From contig JBNGCX010000084.1 of NCBI GenBank assembly GCA_049974865.1, forward strand, positions 1 through 11,568: a DNA stretch of 11,568 nt, read 5' to 3'. The notes beneath the pieces are model-generated. The model had not been told where the DNA came from, searched no databases, and was given only the letters and a program-made list of their open reading frames with translations. The position numbers and the translations under genes were made by a program. Of the stretch, positions 1 through 6,833 are shown one piece after another; position 1 is the first letter of the stretch; every line of letters starts with the position of its first letter. Source of the DNA: JAGSOU01 sp049974865 (GTDB taxonomy: Bacteria > Pseudomonadota > Alphaproteobacteria > Rhodobacterales > Rhodobacteraceae).

Positions 1-41
1 CCGAGCGCCAGCCGCGCCCGCGCCCCAAGGGATCGTGCCAT
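1..41 (-). CDS. Probable phage tail tube protein, first 13 codons only
   Basis: An ATG reading leftward from 41 is preceded by a strong ribosome binding site on the minus strand (AAAGGAGA, 54-47, five bases before the ATG). The frame stays open to the window edge and encodes MARSLGARARLAL. The position just after the tail terminator-like gene is where lambda-type phages keep the major tail (tube) gene. The start resembles tail tube proteins I remember from Rhodobacterales prophages, which often begin with a similar A-R-rich stretch leading into a 'AFETAYGTPP'-like segment. The strand, the binding site and the open frame are seen directly; the product name is inference from gene order and a very short sequence. 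Confidence 0.5.
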   Translation of the reverse strand, partial: MARSLGARARLAL

Positions 42-88
42 GGTGGTCTCCTTTCGTCGTCTAAATGGACGGATCGCATGAGGCGGCG

Positions 89-117
89 TTGCTGCCTCGC
101 TACGCCGGGCCTAGTCT
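89..117 (+). promoter_or_regulatory. Candidate promoter of the GIY-YIG gene
   Basis: TTGCTG (89-94) and TAGTCT (112-117) are separated by 17 bases and sit about 30 bases before the chosen ATG. The first box matches the usual -35 well; the second keeps only the T, A and final T of a -10. The gene points against the surrounding phage operon and would need its own promoter, which is the main reason to mention these weak boxes. Confidence 0.25.
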
Positions 118-146
118 GCCCCCATTGGGCGGGGAGCAAAGCTGCT

Positions 147-1034
147 ATGGATTTCAAGGATCTGCTGCGCATTCAAGGATACGACCCGGACGCCAGGGAG
201 CGCATCGTCCTGCTGCGCCATCGGCCCTTCGAAACCCGGCTCGCCCGGGCGATGCCGTGGATAATCGAAGAACGCCCAGACCTTTTTGAGACCTACCAGT
301 CCGTCCCCGGCCGACCCGAAACCGCCCTGCGTCGGGCCGAGTACGTGGCAAGCTTCTTCGGCCTGTCGCCGGGCAAGGCGCATTTCGTCGGGCTTTATCG
401 CATCGGTGAGGCGCGCGAACTCGACCATGACGCCTTCTGGCGGATACCGGAGAACCTGATCCTCCGGGACATGGGATACGAGGGCTTCACCCCTGAAGAG
501 GCCGAAAGGTTGGGTTCGCGCCTTCAGTTCGATCTGGAACGCCTGCCGTTCTACAGTGACTGGCGCGGGCGGCTGGTCATTGATTTTCCGCCGCCAGAGC
601 GCTCATGGTTCCGGTGGGTGGACCGTGGCACCTTCCCCGTGAGCGCGATCCTGGAGGAAAGCGCGTTCGCAGCCCCACCGCCCGACTGGCGTGACATCGA
701 TCTTACCTTCGCAGAGCTCGCAACCCTGCCAGGCTCGTGGCGGGCGCGGCTGGCCGAATGGCGCGGGATTTACCTCATCTTTGATGAAAGCGACCGCCGC
801 ACCTATGTCGATTCTGCCTATGGTCGCGACAACATCCTCGGTCGGTGGCAGGCCTACGCCCGGGATGGTCATGGCGGAAACCGTGACCTCCGCGGTCGTG
901 ACCCACGCGATTTTCGGTTCAGCATTCTCGAACGCCTCGCACCGGACCTACCGCCAGAGGACGTCATCGCCCGGGAAAACAGCTGGAAGCTACGGCTCCA
1001 TTCCCGGCAACCGTTCGGGCTCAACGCCAACTGA
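147..1034 (+). CDS. GIY-YIG nuclease family protein with altered YIG motif (295 aa)
   Basis: The C-terminal third carries a GIY-YIG nuclease fold: GIY at residues 207-209, a Y-V-D triplet at 220-222 in the YIG position, the conserved Arg in LGRWQ (R233) and the metal-binding Glu candidate in ARENSWK (E277). Enzymes of this superfamily cut DNA with one metal ion. Residues 1-180 form a separate region I cannot name. I chose ATG 147 because GGGGAG (131-136) lies ten bases upstream; an in-frame ATG at 78 would add 23 poorly supported residues. The gene lies between two minus-strand tail genes and ends one base short of the convergent tail terminator-like stop. The glycine of YIG is replaced by Asp (GAT, 810-812), so activity is uncertain. 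Family assignment is confident; substrate and role (host defence, competitor exclusion or homing-like) are unknown. Confidence 0.8.
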   Translation: MDFKDLLRIQGYDPDARERIVLLRHRPFETRLARAMPWIIEERPDLFETYQSVPGRPETALRRAEYVASFFGLSPGKAHFVGLYRIGEARELDHDAFWRIPENLILRDMGYEGFTPEEAERLGSRLQFDLERLPFYSDWRGRLVIDFPPPERSWFRWVDRGTFPVSAILEESAFAAPPPDWRDIDLTFAELATLPGSWRARLAEWRGIYLIFDESDRRTYVDSAYGRDNILGRWQAYARDGHGGNRDLRGRDPRDFRFSILERLAPDLPPEDVIARENSWKLRLHSRQPFGLNAN

Positions 1035-1035
1035 G

Positions 1036-1458
1036 TCACCCACCGAGAGGATCGTCTGTCGAGTAGTGCAGCACCACCGCGATGGTCGCCGCCTTCAGGC
1101 TCGCCGCGCCCTCTACGGCCAAATCGACCGGGCGCGGCGCTTCCGCCTCGACCCAGTCGCAGAGCCCGCCCAGCGTCCGGTCGGCCGCGAGCGCCGTGCC
1201 GATACTGGCTGTCAGCGTGTCGAATGCGGCGTCACGGTCCGCGCCTTGGATCACCGCCTCGATCTCCGCGCGGTGCTGGTAGTGGTACCGCAGCGGCGAC
1301 AACGTCACCTCGGGATCCCCCGGCTCGCCGTCGCGCAGGATCAGCAGGCCCTCTGTGGGCACGCGCTCGGGCAGCACCTCGCCGCGTAGGGCGGTGGCGG
1401 GCGGCGCCGAGAGCCGCGCGTGTAGCGCGATGAGGATGGTTTCGCGTGGAGTGGGCAT
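1036..1458 (-). CDS. Phage tail terminator/completion protein, gpU-like (140 aa)
   Basis: This is a small acidic protein starting MPTPRETILIALHARL and ending in a beta-rich stretch (AATIAVVLHYSTDDP). An N-terminal helix followed by strands, a length of about 140 residues, and a place between the gpZ-like gene and the probable tail tube gene fit the minor tail protein U/tail terminator family, which caps the tail tube and joins it to the head. Similar proteins in Rhodobacterales prophages are, as I recall, sometimes mislabelled 'acyl-CoA transferase'; no transferase motif is visible here. I used ATG 1458 rather than 1500 because the extra 14 residues look unlike coding sequence of the family; the ribosome binding site is weak (AGGA about 16 bases upstream). 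The gene is cut off from its upstream operon partner by the plus-strand HPF gene. The function is inferred mainly from synteny. Confidence 0.6.
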   Translation of the reverse strand: MPTPRETILIALHARLSAPPATALRGEVLPERVPTEGLLILRDGEPGDPEVTLSPLRYHYQHRAEIEAVIQGADRDAAFDTLTASIGTALAADRTLGGLCDWVEAEAPRPVDLAVEGAASLKAATIAVVLHYSTDDPLGG

Positions 1459-1592
1459 TGCGAGTGGCTTCGAATCCTCGCCCACGCTATCGACGCGCAA
1501 GCATTCCTACTGATCACGCAGATGAACTTGCGCTCGATCAGCCATCTTCATGGTTTTTCATGTTAGGTGATCAGACACACAGGAGAACCGAC
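1459..1592 (+). promoter_or_regulatory. Leader of the HPF-like gene, AT-richer than surroundings
   Basis: This 134-base stretch lies between the divergent starts of the tail terminator-like gene (minus) and the HPF-like gene (plus). Positions 1541-1570 are clearly less GC-rich than the genes on either side. TGATCA occurs twice, at 1511-1516 and 1568-1573, with a related CGATCA at 1535-1540. A TTGCGC at 1528-1533 could be a -35, but no good -10 stands at the right distance. A promoter is expected here because the gene is antisense to the operon; its exact boxes cannot be assigned. Confidence 0.3.
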
Positions 1593-1907
1593 ATGCAGTT
1601 CCAACTGAATACCGACGCCAATATCGAGGGCGACGACCGCCTCGCCGAGGTCGCCGAGCAAACGGTCGCTTCGGCGCTCGGACATCTGACGGACCGGCTG
1701 TCGCGGATCGAGGTGCACCTGGCGGATGTGAACGCCGCCAAGGGCGGCAGTGATGACATTCGCTGCACCATCGAGGCCCGGCCCGAGGGGATGCAGCCAC
1801 AGACAGTCACCCATCACGACGCGACTGTCGAAGCAGCCCTGCGCGGTGGCGCAAGGAAGATCCGGTCGCTGCTCGACAGCGAATTCGGCAAGCTCGGTCG
1901 CCGCTGA
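1593..1907 (+). CDS. Short HPF/RaiA family ribosome-associated protein (104 aa)
   Basis: The protein opens MQFQLNTDANIEG and continues through a helix (residues 17-34), a strand with RIEVHLADVN (38-47), a GGSDDIRCTIEARPEG strand pair (51-66), then HHDATVEAALRGGARKI and LLDSEFGKL. This beta-alpha-beta-beta-beta-alpha order and the 'VEVHLxDxN...K..xDDxRCxxEARxxG' pattern fit the short hibernation-promoting factor family. These proteins bind the small ribosomal subunit near the decoding site and silence or protect ribosomes under stress. At 104 residues there is no C-terminal dimerisation domain of long HPF. AGGAG at 1581-1585 stands seven bases before the ATG, and the longer frame from 1446 lacks such a site. 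It sits alone on the plus strand between two minus-strand tail genes, 47 bases from the gpZ-like stop. Family: good confidence; ribosome hibernation by this copy: inferred. Confidence 0.8.
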   Translation: MQFQLNTDANIEGDDRLAEVAEQTVASALGHLTDRLSRIEVHLADVNAAKGGSDDIRCTIEARPEGMQPQTVTHHDATVEAALRGGARKIRSLLDSEFGKLGRR

Positions 1908-1954
1908 GCCGGAGCACCTTTGCCGCGTCTTGCGTCGACGACGATACTAAGCGC

Positions 1955-2584
1955 CTACAGCGTCGCCTCCACCCAGTTCGCCACGATCAGGCCCGTCACG
2001 CTGTCGAGCGCCCGCTCGGCGTCCCTGTCCAGGTCCAGCCGCTTCGGCAGCTTCACCTGCGGCACCAGCAGGAAGATCGGGACAGTGGCGCGGCCACGTC
2101 CGGTCTTTGATCGTGACGCCACGCCGAGACCCCGGTTGTTCAGACGCCCATCGGCGACCAGCAGGCTCGGCCCACGGCGGCGATAGACGAAGCGCAGGCG
2201 CAGGCCGCGGCGGCGCTCCCATTCGCCGGGGGTGATCTTGCCCCCGCGCAGGCCCCGTCCGGCGGCTGGCGTCGGGATCGTGAGCCAGAAGCCGGTTTTC
2301 GAGCGGATCAGCGGGCCGGTGTCGTGGGCGCCGACGATGGCGGGCGCCTTCGACCAGACCAGCGCCGCCGCGCCGATGCTGGTGGTGCCCTTGGGCCATG
2401 TCTCCGCGCGGATGCTCCGGGCGAGCCGCTGGCCCAGCCCCGCGCCGGTGATCTGGCGGCGCCAGTCGGTCTTGAGCTGCCCGCCGGCCTCTCGCATCGC
2501 CGTGGTCACCGCGCGCTCGCCCGCCTTGATCTCCGCGGCCATGAGCGCGGCGAGGTCCGGCGTGACGTCCAGTTTCAGCTTCAT
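1955..2584 (-). CDS. Phage tail completion protein, gpZ/DUF6441-like (209 aa)
   Basis: It begins MKLKLDVTPDLAALMAAEIKAGERAV and contains a helical N-terminal part, a central segment VWSKAPAIVGAHDTGPLIRS (about 77-96), a basic stretch ERRRGLRLRFVYRRRG (about 122-138) and a C-terminal VPIFLLVPQVKLPKRLDLDRDAERAL. This matches what I remember of DUF6441 phage proteins, which occupy the place of lambda gpZ or HK97 gp10 between head-joining and tail terminator genes, a role in completing the tail end that binds the head. The ATG overlaps the stop of the upstream FII-like gene in an ATGA (2581-2584), so translation is probably coupled. Its downstream operon neighbour is separated by the inserted plus-strand HPF-like gene. 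The DUF number is from memory; the gpZ role is inferred from order and size. Confidence 0.65.
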   Translation of the reverse strand: MKLKLDVTPDLAALMAAEIKAGERAVTTAMREAGGQLKTDWRRQITGAGLGQRLARSIRAETWPKGTTSIGAAALVWSKAPAIVGAHDTGPLIRSKTGFWLTIPTPAAGRGLRGGKITPGEWERRRGLRLRFVYRRRGPSLLVADGRLNNRGLGVASRSKTGRGRATVPIFLLVPQVKLPKRLDLDRDAERALDSVTGLIVANWVEATL

Positions 2585-2892
2585 GTCGGCCGCAGATCCA
2601 CGGTCCAGACCAGCCGCTCGCGGTCGCGAACGGGCTCGCCCTGGATGAGGAAAGGCTCGCCATCGATCTCGACGCGGTCGCCCGGTCGCGGAGTCGGGAC
2701 TTCCGCAACGCGCAGATCCAGCCGTGTGGTTTCCGACCAGATGCGGGCATCGCCGAAGCCGGTGGTCTCGTCCGCGCGGCGGGTCACCGCTCGGACGAGG
2801 ACCGGCGCGCCTCCCGCGGGCGTGTAGACGGCCTCGTGGGCGATGTTGTCATCGGCGAAGAGCGCGTCGAGCGCCATGGCAACGGCGGTCAT
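2581..2892 (-). CDS. Head-tail joining protein, lambda FII-like (103 aa)
   Basis: A 103-residue protein begins MTAVAMALDALFADDNIAHEA, then has a strand-rich domain (VYTPAGGAPVLVRAVTRR, about 22-39) and a typical small-connector ending, RPGDRVEIDGEPFLIQGEP followed by a WTVDLRPT terminus. The pattern 'GD.v.idG..y.I.....D......W...L' is shared by FII-like and Gifsy-2-type joining proteins that sit at the head-tail interface. Its ATG at 2892 shares one base with the capsid stop (TGATG at 2894-2890), and its TGA overlaps the next ATG, so it is embedded in the late operon. A second ATG at 2877 would give MALDALF and cannot be excluded, though no ribosome binding site favours it. The length is close to the 117 residues of lambda FII. 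The function rests on fold-like pattern and order. Confidence 0.65.
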   Translation of the reverse strand: MTAVAMALDALFADDNIAHEAVYTPAGGAPVLVRAVTRRADETTGFGDARIWSETTRLDLRVAEVPTPRPGDRVEIDGEPFLIQGEPVRDRERLVWTVDLRPT

Positions 2893-3905
2893 CAGGTCCG
2901 CCGCGCCGAGCGGAGCACCTGCGGGCGGGTGCAGATCGGCAGCGGGTTGCTCTCGATCTCGAGCCGCACCCATTCGTCGCGGTCGCGGTCGGGGATCATG
3001 CGGGCGTAGAGCGGCAGGCCCACGGTGTTGACCGTCTCGAACGTGTCGGCAGGCGCGTAGTATATCTCGAACAGTCCCTCTACGCCCTCGGGATAGAAAT
3101 ACGCCTTGTCCGTGGGCACGCCGAAGCCGAGGCCACCCCGATAGCGGCGGAAGGTGATGCCGCCGAAGCTGACCTCCTCGCCCACGCGCCCGCGCAGATC
3201 GGCCGCCGCGGCGGTGTTCAGGTAGGTCTCGCGCACCTCCTTGTGGGCCACCAGGTCGGCGAAGAAGGCCGAGCCGCATTCGGCGCGGATCTGCACCTGA
3301 CCCGCGGCCAGCCCGCCGAGGCTGTCCTCGACGCTCTCGATCAGCGCCTGGCAGCGCTTGCGCAGCGCGCCCGAGGCGGGGCTCGTGTTGTCCAGATCGA
3401 AGTCGACCTCCGGCGCGGGCGTGATGCCGAACTCGGCGTGGTAGTCGATGACCGTCGCGCCGTCCTTGGGGTCCTTCACCACGCCCTGGATGCCGTTGAA
3501 GAGGTGGAACTCGAAGGTGGCCTCGGCGTCGTTGCGGAGCCGGCCGAGCTTGCGCGCGACCTCGGCCTGGACCTGCTGCACGGCGGTTTCCGAGCCGAAG
3601 TCGCGGATGGACTGGATTTCCGAGGCCCAGAGCACGTCCTGCTTCTTGAACTGCCGGCAGACGAAGGCGCGCATCTCGCGGCGTTCGGGGATCTGGGACT
3701 CGTAGGCCGAGCCGCGTTCCGAGAACGGGATCAGCGACAGCGTGCCGTCGCGGCTCTCGATCATGACGGTGCGGCTGCGCACGCCGCGGGCGCCGAAGAG
3801 GTTCGCGCCCGACAGGATCGCGGGCTTGTAGGGGATGTTTTCGAGCGCGCGGGTGAGCTCGACGATGGTGAAGGCATCGCCTTCGAAGATGTCCATGGTC
3901 GCCAT
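2892..3905 (-). CDS. Major capsid protein, lambda gpE family (337 aa)
   Basis: The protein is 337 residues, almost the same length as lambda E (341). It begins MATMDIFEGDAFTIVELTRALENIPYKP and shows the family signature parts: LFGARGVRSRTVMIESRDGTLSLIP (37-60), then RGSAYESQIPERREMRAFVCRQF (64-86), a long helical segment around 104-145 ending in FEFHLFNGIQG, and a C-terminal region with RYRGGLGFGVPTDKAYFYPEGV (254-275) and PLYARMIPDRDRDEWVRLEIESNPLP (298-323). It forms the icosahedral shell and is expected to be held together with the D protein encoded just upstream. GGAGG lies eight bases before the ATG on the minus strand. A gap of 41 bases from the D gene is the largest within this part of the operon and simply holds the strong binding site, consistent with high expression. 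Confidence 0.93.
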   Translation of the reverse strand: MATMDIFEGDAFTIVELTRALENIPYKPAILSGANLFGARGVRSRTVMIESRDGTLSLIPFSERGSAYESQIPERREMRAFVCRQFKKQDVLWASEIQSIRDFGSETAVQQVQAEVARKLGRLRNDAEATFEFHLFNGIQGVVKDPKDGATVIDYHAEFGITPAPEVDFDLDNTSPASGALRKRCQALIESVEDSLGGLAAGQVQIRAECGSAFFADLVAHKEVRETYLNTAAAADLRGRVGEEVSFGGITFRRYRGGLGFGVPTDKAYFYPEGVEGLFEIYYAPADTFETVNTVGLPLYARMIPDRDRDEWVRLEIESNPLPICTRPQVLRSARRT

Positions 3906-3946
3906 GTTGATGCCTCCGGGTCAGGGATGGTTGTGGGGATGCGCGG

Positions 3947-4312
3947 TCAGCGGACGAGTATGCCCGCGGCGAGGAGCGCCGTGTGGGCCGCGGCGATCTC
4001 GGGATCGCTCGGCGTGCCGGTAAAGACGAGGTCGTGGCGGTTGACGATGGCCGGGCCGCGGACGACAGCGACGGCCGGGGCGTCGCCGCCCGACGCATCG
4101 GCCTTGCCCCAGAGCACGGCGACCGCGGTCTCGGTGCCGTCGGTGGCATTCGGATCGTGGGCGGCGTATTTGCCCGAGGCCGTGATCTGGCCCAGCACGG
4201 TGCCGGGGGCGAGCGTTCCGGAGGCGACGGTGATTGTCTCGCGGGTGTAGTCGCGATGGGCTTCCCAGACGAGGAAGCCGCCGGGATGCGTGGACTCGGA
4301 AAGCGTGGTCAT
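3947..4312 (-). CDS. Head decoration protein D (121 aa)
   Basis: It begins MTTLSESTHPGGFLVWEAHRDYTRETITVASGTLAPGTVLG, the usual opening of phage head decoration proteins: a flexible N-terminus ending in a 'F.v.e......R..vtv..G..L..G.VLG' beta segment. Residues 54-87 carry a second beta block with AVAVLWGKADASGGDAPAVAVVRG, and it ends TALLAAGILVR, also typical. It trimerises on the expanded capsid surface and stabilises it against the pressure of packaged DNA. At 121 residues it is slightly longer than lambda D (110). It starts six bases after the protease stop, with AGGGA upstream, and precedes the capsid gene exactly as in lambda (C-D-E). Confidence 0.9.
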   Translation of the reverse strand: MTTLSESTHPGGFLVWEAHRDYTRETITVASGTLAPGTVLGQITASGKYAAHDPNATDGTETAVAVLWGKADASGGDAPAVAVVRGPAIVNRHDLVFTGTPSDPEIAAAHTALLAAGILVR

Positions 4313-4318
4313 GGTGTG

Positions 4319-5311
4319 TTATCCCTTGAGCTTGAAGGTGCGGGCGATGACGTCGCCCCAGGGGCGGGTCGCGGCGCTGCGCCCCGGTTGCGGGTGATGA
4401 GGCGTGATCTCGGGCGCGGCCTCCGCCTTTGCGTCCAGCAGCGCGGCGCGGACCGCCTCAAAGCTGGCGTCCTCCTCGAGGAACCGCCCGGCCATCTGCG
4501 GCTGGCCGGCCAGGCGGCAGAGATCGACGACGGCCCTCGCATGGGCGATGGCCTCGGCGCGGATGGCCGCGGGGTCCGGATGCGTTCTGGCATCTGCCGC
4601 TCCGCCGTCCGGATCGTGCGCCGCGGGCTGCGGTGCGGCATCGGGCGGCGGCGCGACATCGTTGGCGTCTTCAACGATGTCCGGCCCCCTCTCCGCGCTC
4701 TCCGGATCGGCGGTCTCGACCGCTTCGACCAGCGCGGGCGGCGCGTTCCGGAAGCGCGCGATGTCGAAGCTGGCGGCGATGCGCACGGGCTCGGCCAGTT
4801 GCGTTGCGAGCCCCGCCTCCAGCGCCTCGGCGGCCGAGAACCAGGTCTCCGCCGCCATCAGCGCCGCGATCTCGTCCTCTGGCTTGCCGGACCTTGCCGC
4901 GTAGCCGCGCAGCATGCTGCCCGCGATCTTGTCCAGCGTCCCGGCCATCTCGCGCATGTCCGAAGCCGTGCCCATCACCAGGCCGGAGGGGTCGTGGATC
5001 ATCAGGAAGGCGTTTTCGGGCATGACGATCGCGTCGCCCGCCATGGCGACGTAACTCGCCGCCGAGGCCGCGATGCCGTCGATCCAGACGGTGACCGTAC
5101 CGGCATGGCGGCTCAGTGCATTGTGGATGGCGACGGCATCGAAGATCGACCCGCCGGGGCTGTTGAGGCGCAGATCGATGGCCGCGTCATCGGCGAGAGC
5201 GCCCAACTCGGCCAGGAACCCCTTGGCGGAGACGCCGTAGGCGCCGATCTCGTCATAGATCAGCAGCTCTGCGCCGCCGTCGCGGGCGCGGATCGTGTAC
5301 CAGCTCTTCAT
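4319..5311 (-). CDS. ClpP-like prohead protease of the S49/S14 type (330 aa)
   Basis: The N-terminal 175 residues are a ClpP/SppA-fold serine protease: LRLNSPGGSIFDA (47-59) forms the oxyanion-side loop, DGIAASAASY (78-87) holds the nucleophile Ser83, and MIHDPSG (104-110) holds His106. In the third catalytic place, the MAAETWFSA segment (152-160) has Glu155 where ClpP has Asp. Residues 200-250 are low-complexity Ala/Pro/Asp, followed by a helical tail (250-300) reminiscent of the scaffold part of lambda C/Nu3. The enzyme should trim head proteins in the procapsid. ATG 5311 has AGGAG seven bases upstream and follows the portal stop by four bases; an in-frame upstream start at 5503 would run inside the portal gene and is rejected. 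There is no in-frame ATG from residue 153 to 272 that could start a nested scaffold protein. Confidence 0.88.
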   Translation of the reverse strand: MKSWYTIRARDGGAELLIYDEIGAYGVSAKGFLAELGALADDAAIDLRLNSPGGSIFDAVAIHNALSRHAGTVTVWIDGIAASAASYVAMAGDAIVMPENAFLMIHDPSGLVMGTASDMREMAGTLDKIAGSMLRGYAARSGKPEDEIAALMAAETWFSAAEALEAGLATQLAEPVRIAASFDIARFRNAPPALVEAVETADPESAERGPDIVEDANDVAPPPDAAPQPAAHDPDGGAADARTHPDPAAIRAEAIAHARAVVDLCRLAGQPQMAGRFLEEDASFEAVRAALLDAKAEAAPEITPHHPQPGRSAATRPWGDVIARTFKLKG

Positions 5312-5315
5312 GATG

Positions 5316-6830
5316 TCACTCCTGTTCGGTGGCACCGTCACTGCCACTGCCACTGCCGTTGTCCGCCCCGTCCCCTGGATCGGGCCGCGTCGCCGGGGTC
5401 GCCCGCGCGCCTTGCGTCTCGCCCGGGCTGGTGCGGTAGCGCAGGCCGAGCCCCTCGGCGCGCGCCGTGTCCGTCGCGTTCTCGCGATCCACTTCCTCGA
5501 CATCGTAGCCGGTGGCCTCGACCACCTTGCGCCGCGAGGTGATGCCGGCCTCCATCGCGAGCACCTGCGCCTGGATGTCCTTCAAGGGATCGACCCAGTC
5601 CCAGCGGGGCGGGATCCACTGCACCATGCGCGCGGCCGCCGGGTCGGGCAGATCCAGCCGGCCCGCCAGCCGCGCGGTCTCCAGCCAGCGCGCCCAGACC
5701 GGGCGGCAGAGCTGATGCGCGATCACTCCGTGCTGGAGCTGCCGCACCCGCCGGCGAAACTCCACGAGCTCGGCCCGCAGGCTCGAATAGTTGGCCTGGC
5801 GCACGTCGCCGGTGACCAAGTGGTAGGGCAGCCCCAGCGACGCCGAGACGCCCAGCAGCGTCCGGTACTGGAACGCCTCGTAGCTGCTCCCGACATCCGC
5901 GGGGCTCGCGAACTTCACGTCCTCGCCGGGCAGCAGCACCTGCAGCGTGCCGGGCTCCAGGCTAGCGATGGCCGCGCCGTCGGCCTCAGACTCCTCCGGG
6001 CCCATCATGGGCTCTTCCGGCGCGGTCTTGGTGATGAAGCCCGCGAACATCGCGGCGGTCTTCTTCCGGTCGAGCTCGGCGTCGTCGTACTGATCCAGCA
6101 GGAACAGCCGCACCATGGCGGGCGCCACATGCGGCAGGCCCCGGATCTGGCCGGCATCGAGCGGGCGGTAGATGTGCAGCACGTCCTCGGCCGGCACGCG
6201 CACCGTCTCGGGCACCGCCACGCGCCGATCCGTGCTGTCGCCGGGATGGGTGCGGCGGAAGTGATAGGCCACCCGCCGTCCGATGGCATCGAACTCGATG
6301 CCGCAACGGATGCGGTTGCCGCCCGCTGCCGTCTCGGTCTTCTCGAAGGGCAGCATCTCGGACTGCAGGAGTTGCAGCTGCAGCGGCACCAGCAGGCCAT
6401 CTTCAGCCCTCCGTGGCCGCAGCCGGACGAAGCACTCGCCGGCGACAAACATCTCGCGCGCGACCATGGCCTGCAGGCCGTAGAAGTCGGTCAGCCCATC
6501 CGCATCGGCCTCGTCGGTCCAGGCCAGCCAGAGCCGCTGGGCTTGATCACGCAGCTCCGCGTCGTCGATCAGGGAGGACGGCTTGATACCGTCGCCGACC
6601 ATGTTGGAGGCAAATGCCTCGCAGGCATTGGCCGCGTAGCCATTGGTGACGACCAGTTCCCGCGCCCGGGCCAGCAGCTTCGGGCCGCCGGAGGCGACCA
6701 GCGTGTTGATGTTCTCCAGCGGCGGATTCCAGCCCCGCAGCCGGCGTTTGGACATGGCGCCTTCGAGCCGGGCGCGCACGGCAGCGGGACCGTCCCGGGT
6801 GGGACGGCGAAACCTGTCGAACAGCCCCAT
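5316..6830 (-). CDS. Phage portal protein, lambda gpB family (504 aa)
   Basis: At 504 residues it is close to lambda B (533). It starts MGLFDRFRRPTRDGPAAVRARLEGA and carries family features: SKRRLRGWNPPLENINTLV (about 27-45), RARELVVTNGYAANACEAF followed by NMVGDGIKP (about 55-83), DFYGLQAMVAREMFVAGECFVR, DVLHIYRPLDAGQIRGLPHVAP, and a core with YHLVTGDVRQANYSSLRAE. It forms the dodecameric ring at one capsid vertex through which DNA enters and leaves and to which the terminase and the tail attach. Its tail is rich in Gly, Ser and Asp and includes a short repeat. It starts three bases after the gpW stop (AGGGG about ten bases upstream) and ends four bases before the protease start, so the three genes are tightly packed. 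Confidence 0.93.
   Translation of the reverse strand: MGLFDRFRRPTRDGPAAVRARLEGAMSKRRLRGWNPPLENINTLVASGGPKLLARARELVVTNGYAANACEAFASNMVGDGIKPSSLIDDAELRDQAQRLWLAWTDEADADGLTDFYGLQAMVAREMFVAGECFVRLRPRRAEDGLLVPLQLQLLQSEMLPFEKTETAAGGNRIRCGIEFDAIGRRVAYHFRRTHPGDSTDRRVAVPETVRVPAEDVLHIYRPLDAGQIRGLPHVAPAMVRLFLLDQYDDAELDRKKTAAMFAGFITKTAPEEPMMGPEESEADGAAIASLEPGTLQVLLPGEDVKFASPADVGSSYEAFQYRTLLGVSASLGLPYHLVTGDVRQANYSSLRAELVEFRRRVRQLQHGVIAHQLCRPVWARWLETARLAGRLDLPDPAAARMVQWIPPRWDWVDPLKDIQAQVLAMEAGITSRRKVVEATGYDVEEVDRENATDTARAEGLGLRYRTSPGETQGARATPATRPDPGDGADNGSGSGSDGATEQE
5339..5356. repeat. Three tandem copies of CACTGC inside the portal gene 3' end
   Basis: CACTGC is repeated three times without interruption. 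On the minus strand it encodes alternating Gly and Ser in the low-complexity C-terminal tail of the portal protein (around NGSGSGSDG). Because the unit is six bases, gain or loss of a copy would keep the frame. It looks like simple linker expansion rather than a regulatory site. Confidence 0.6.
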
Positions 6831-6833
6831 GGA

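Noticed and set aside
78..146. Extended start for the GIY-YIG gene at ATG 78
   Set aside because: The added 23 residues contain several Cys and Arg without family resemblance, and the ATG at 147 has a better placed ribosome binding site.
1908..1954. Terminator between the HPF-like gene and the gpZ-like gene
   Set aside because: Only a short GTCGAC palindrome is visible; there is no stable stem followed by T residues on either strand.
1947..2750. 267-aa minus-strand frame across the gpZ-like and FII-like genes
   Set aside because: It is an alternative frame of two recognised genes, full of Arg, Gly and Ala with no domain features.
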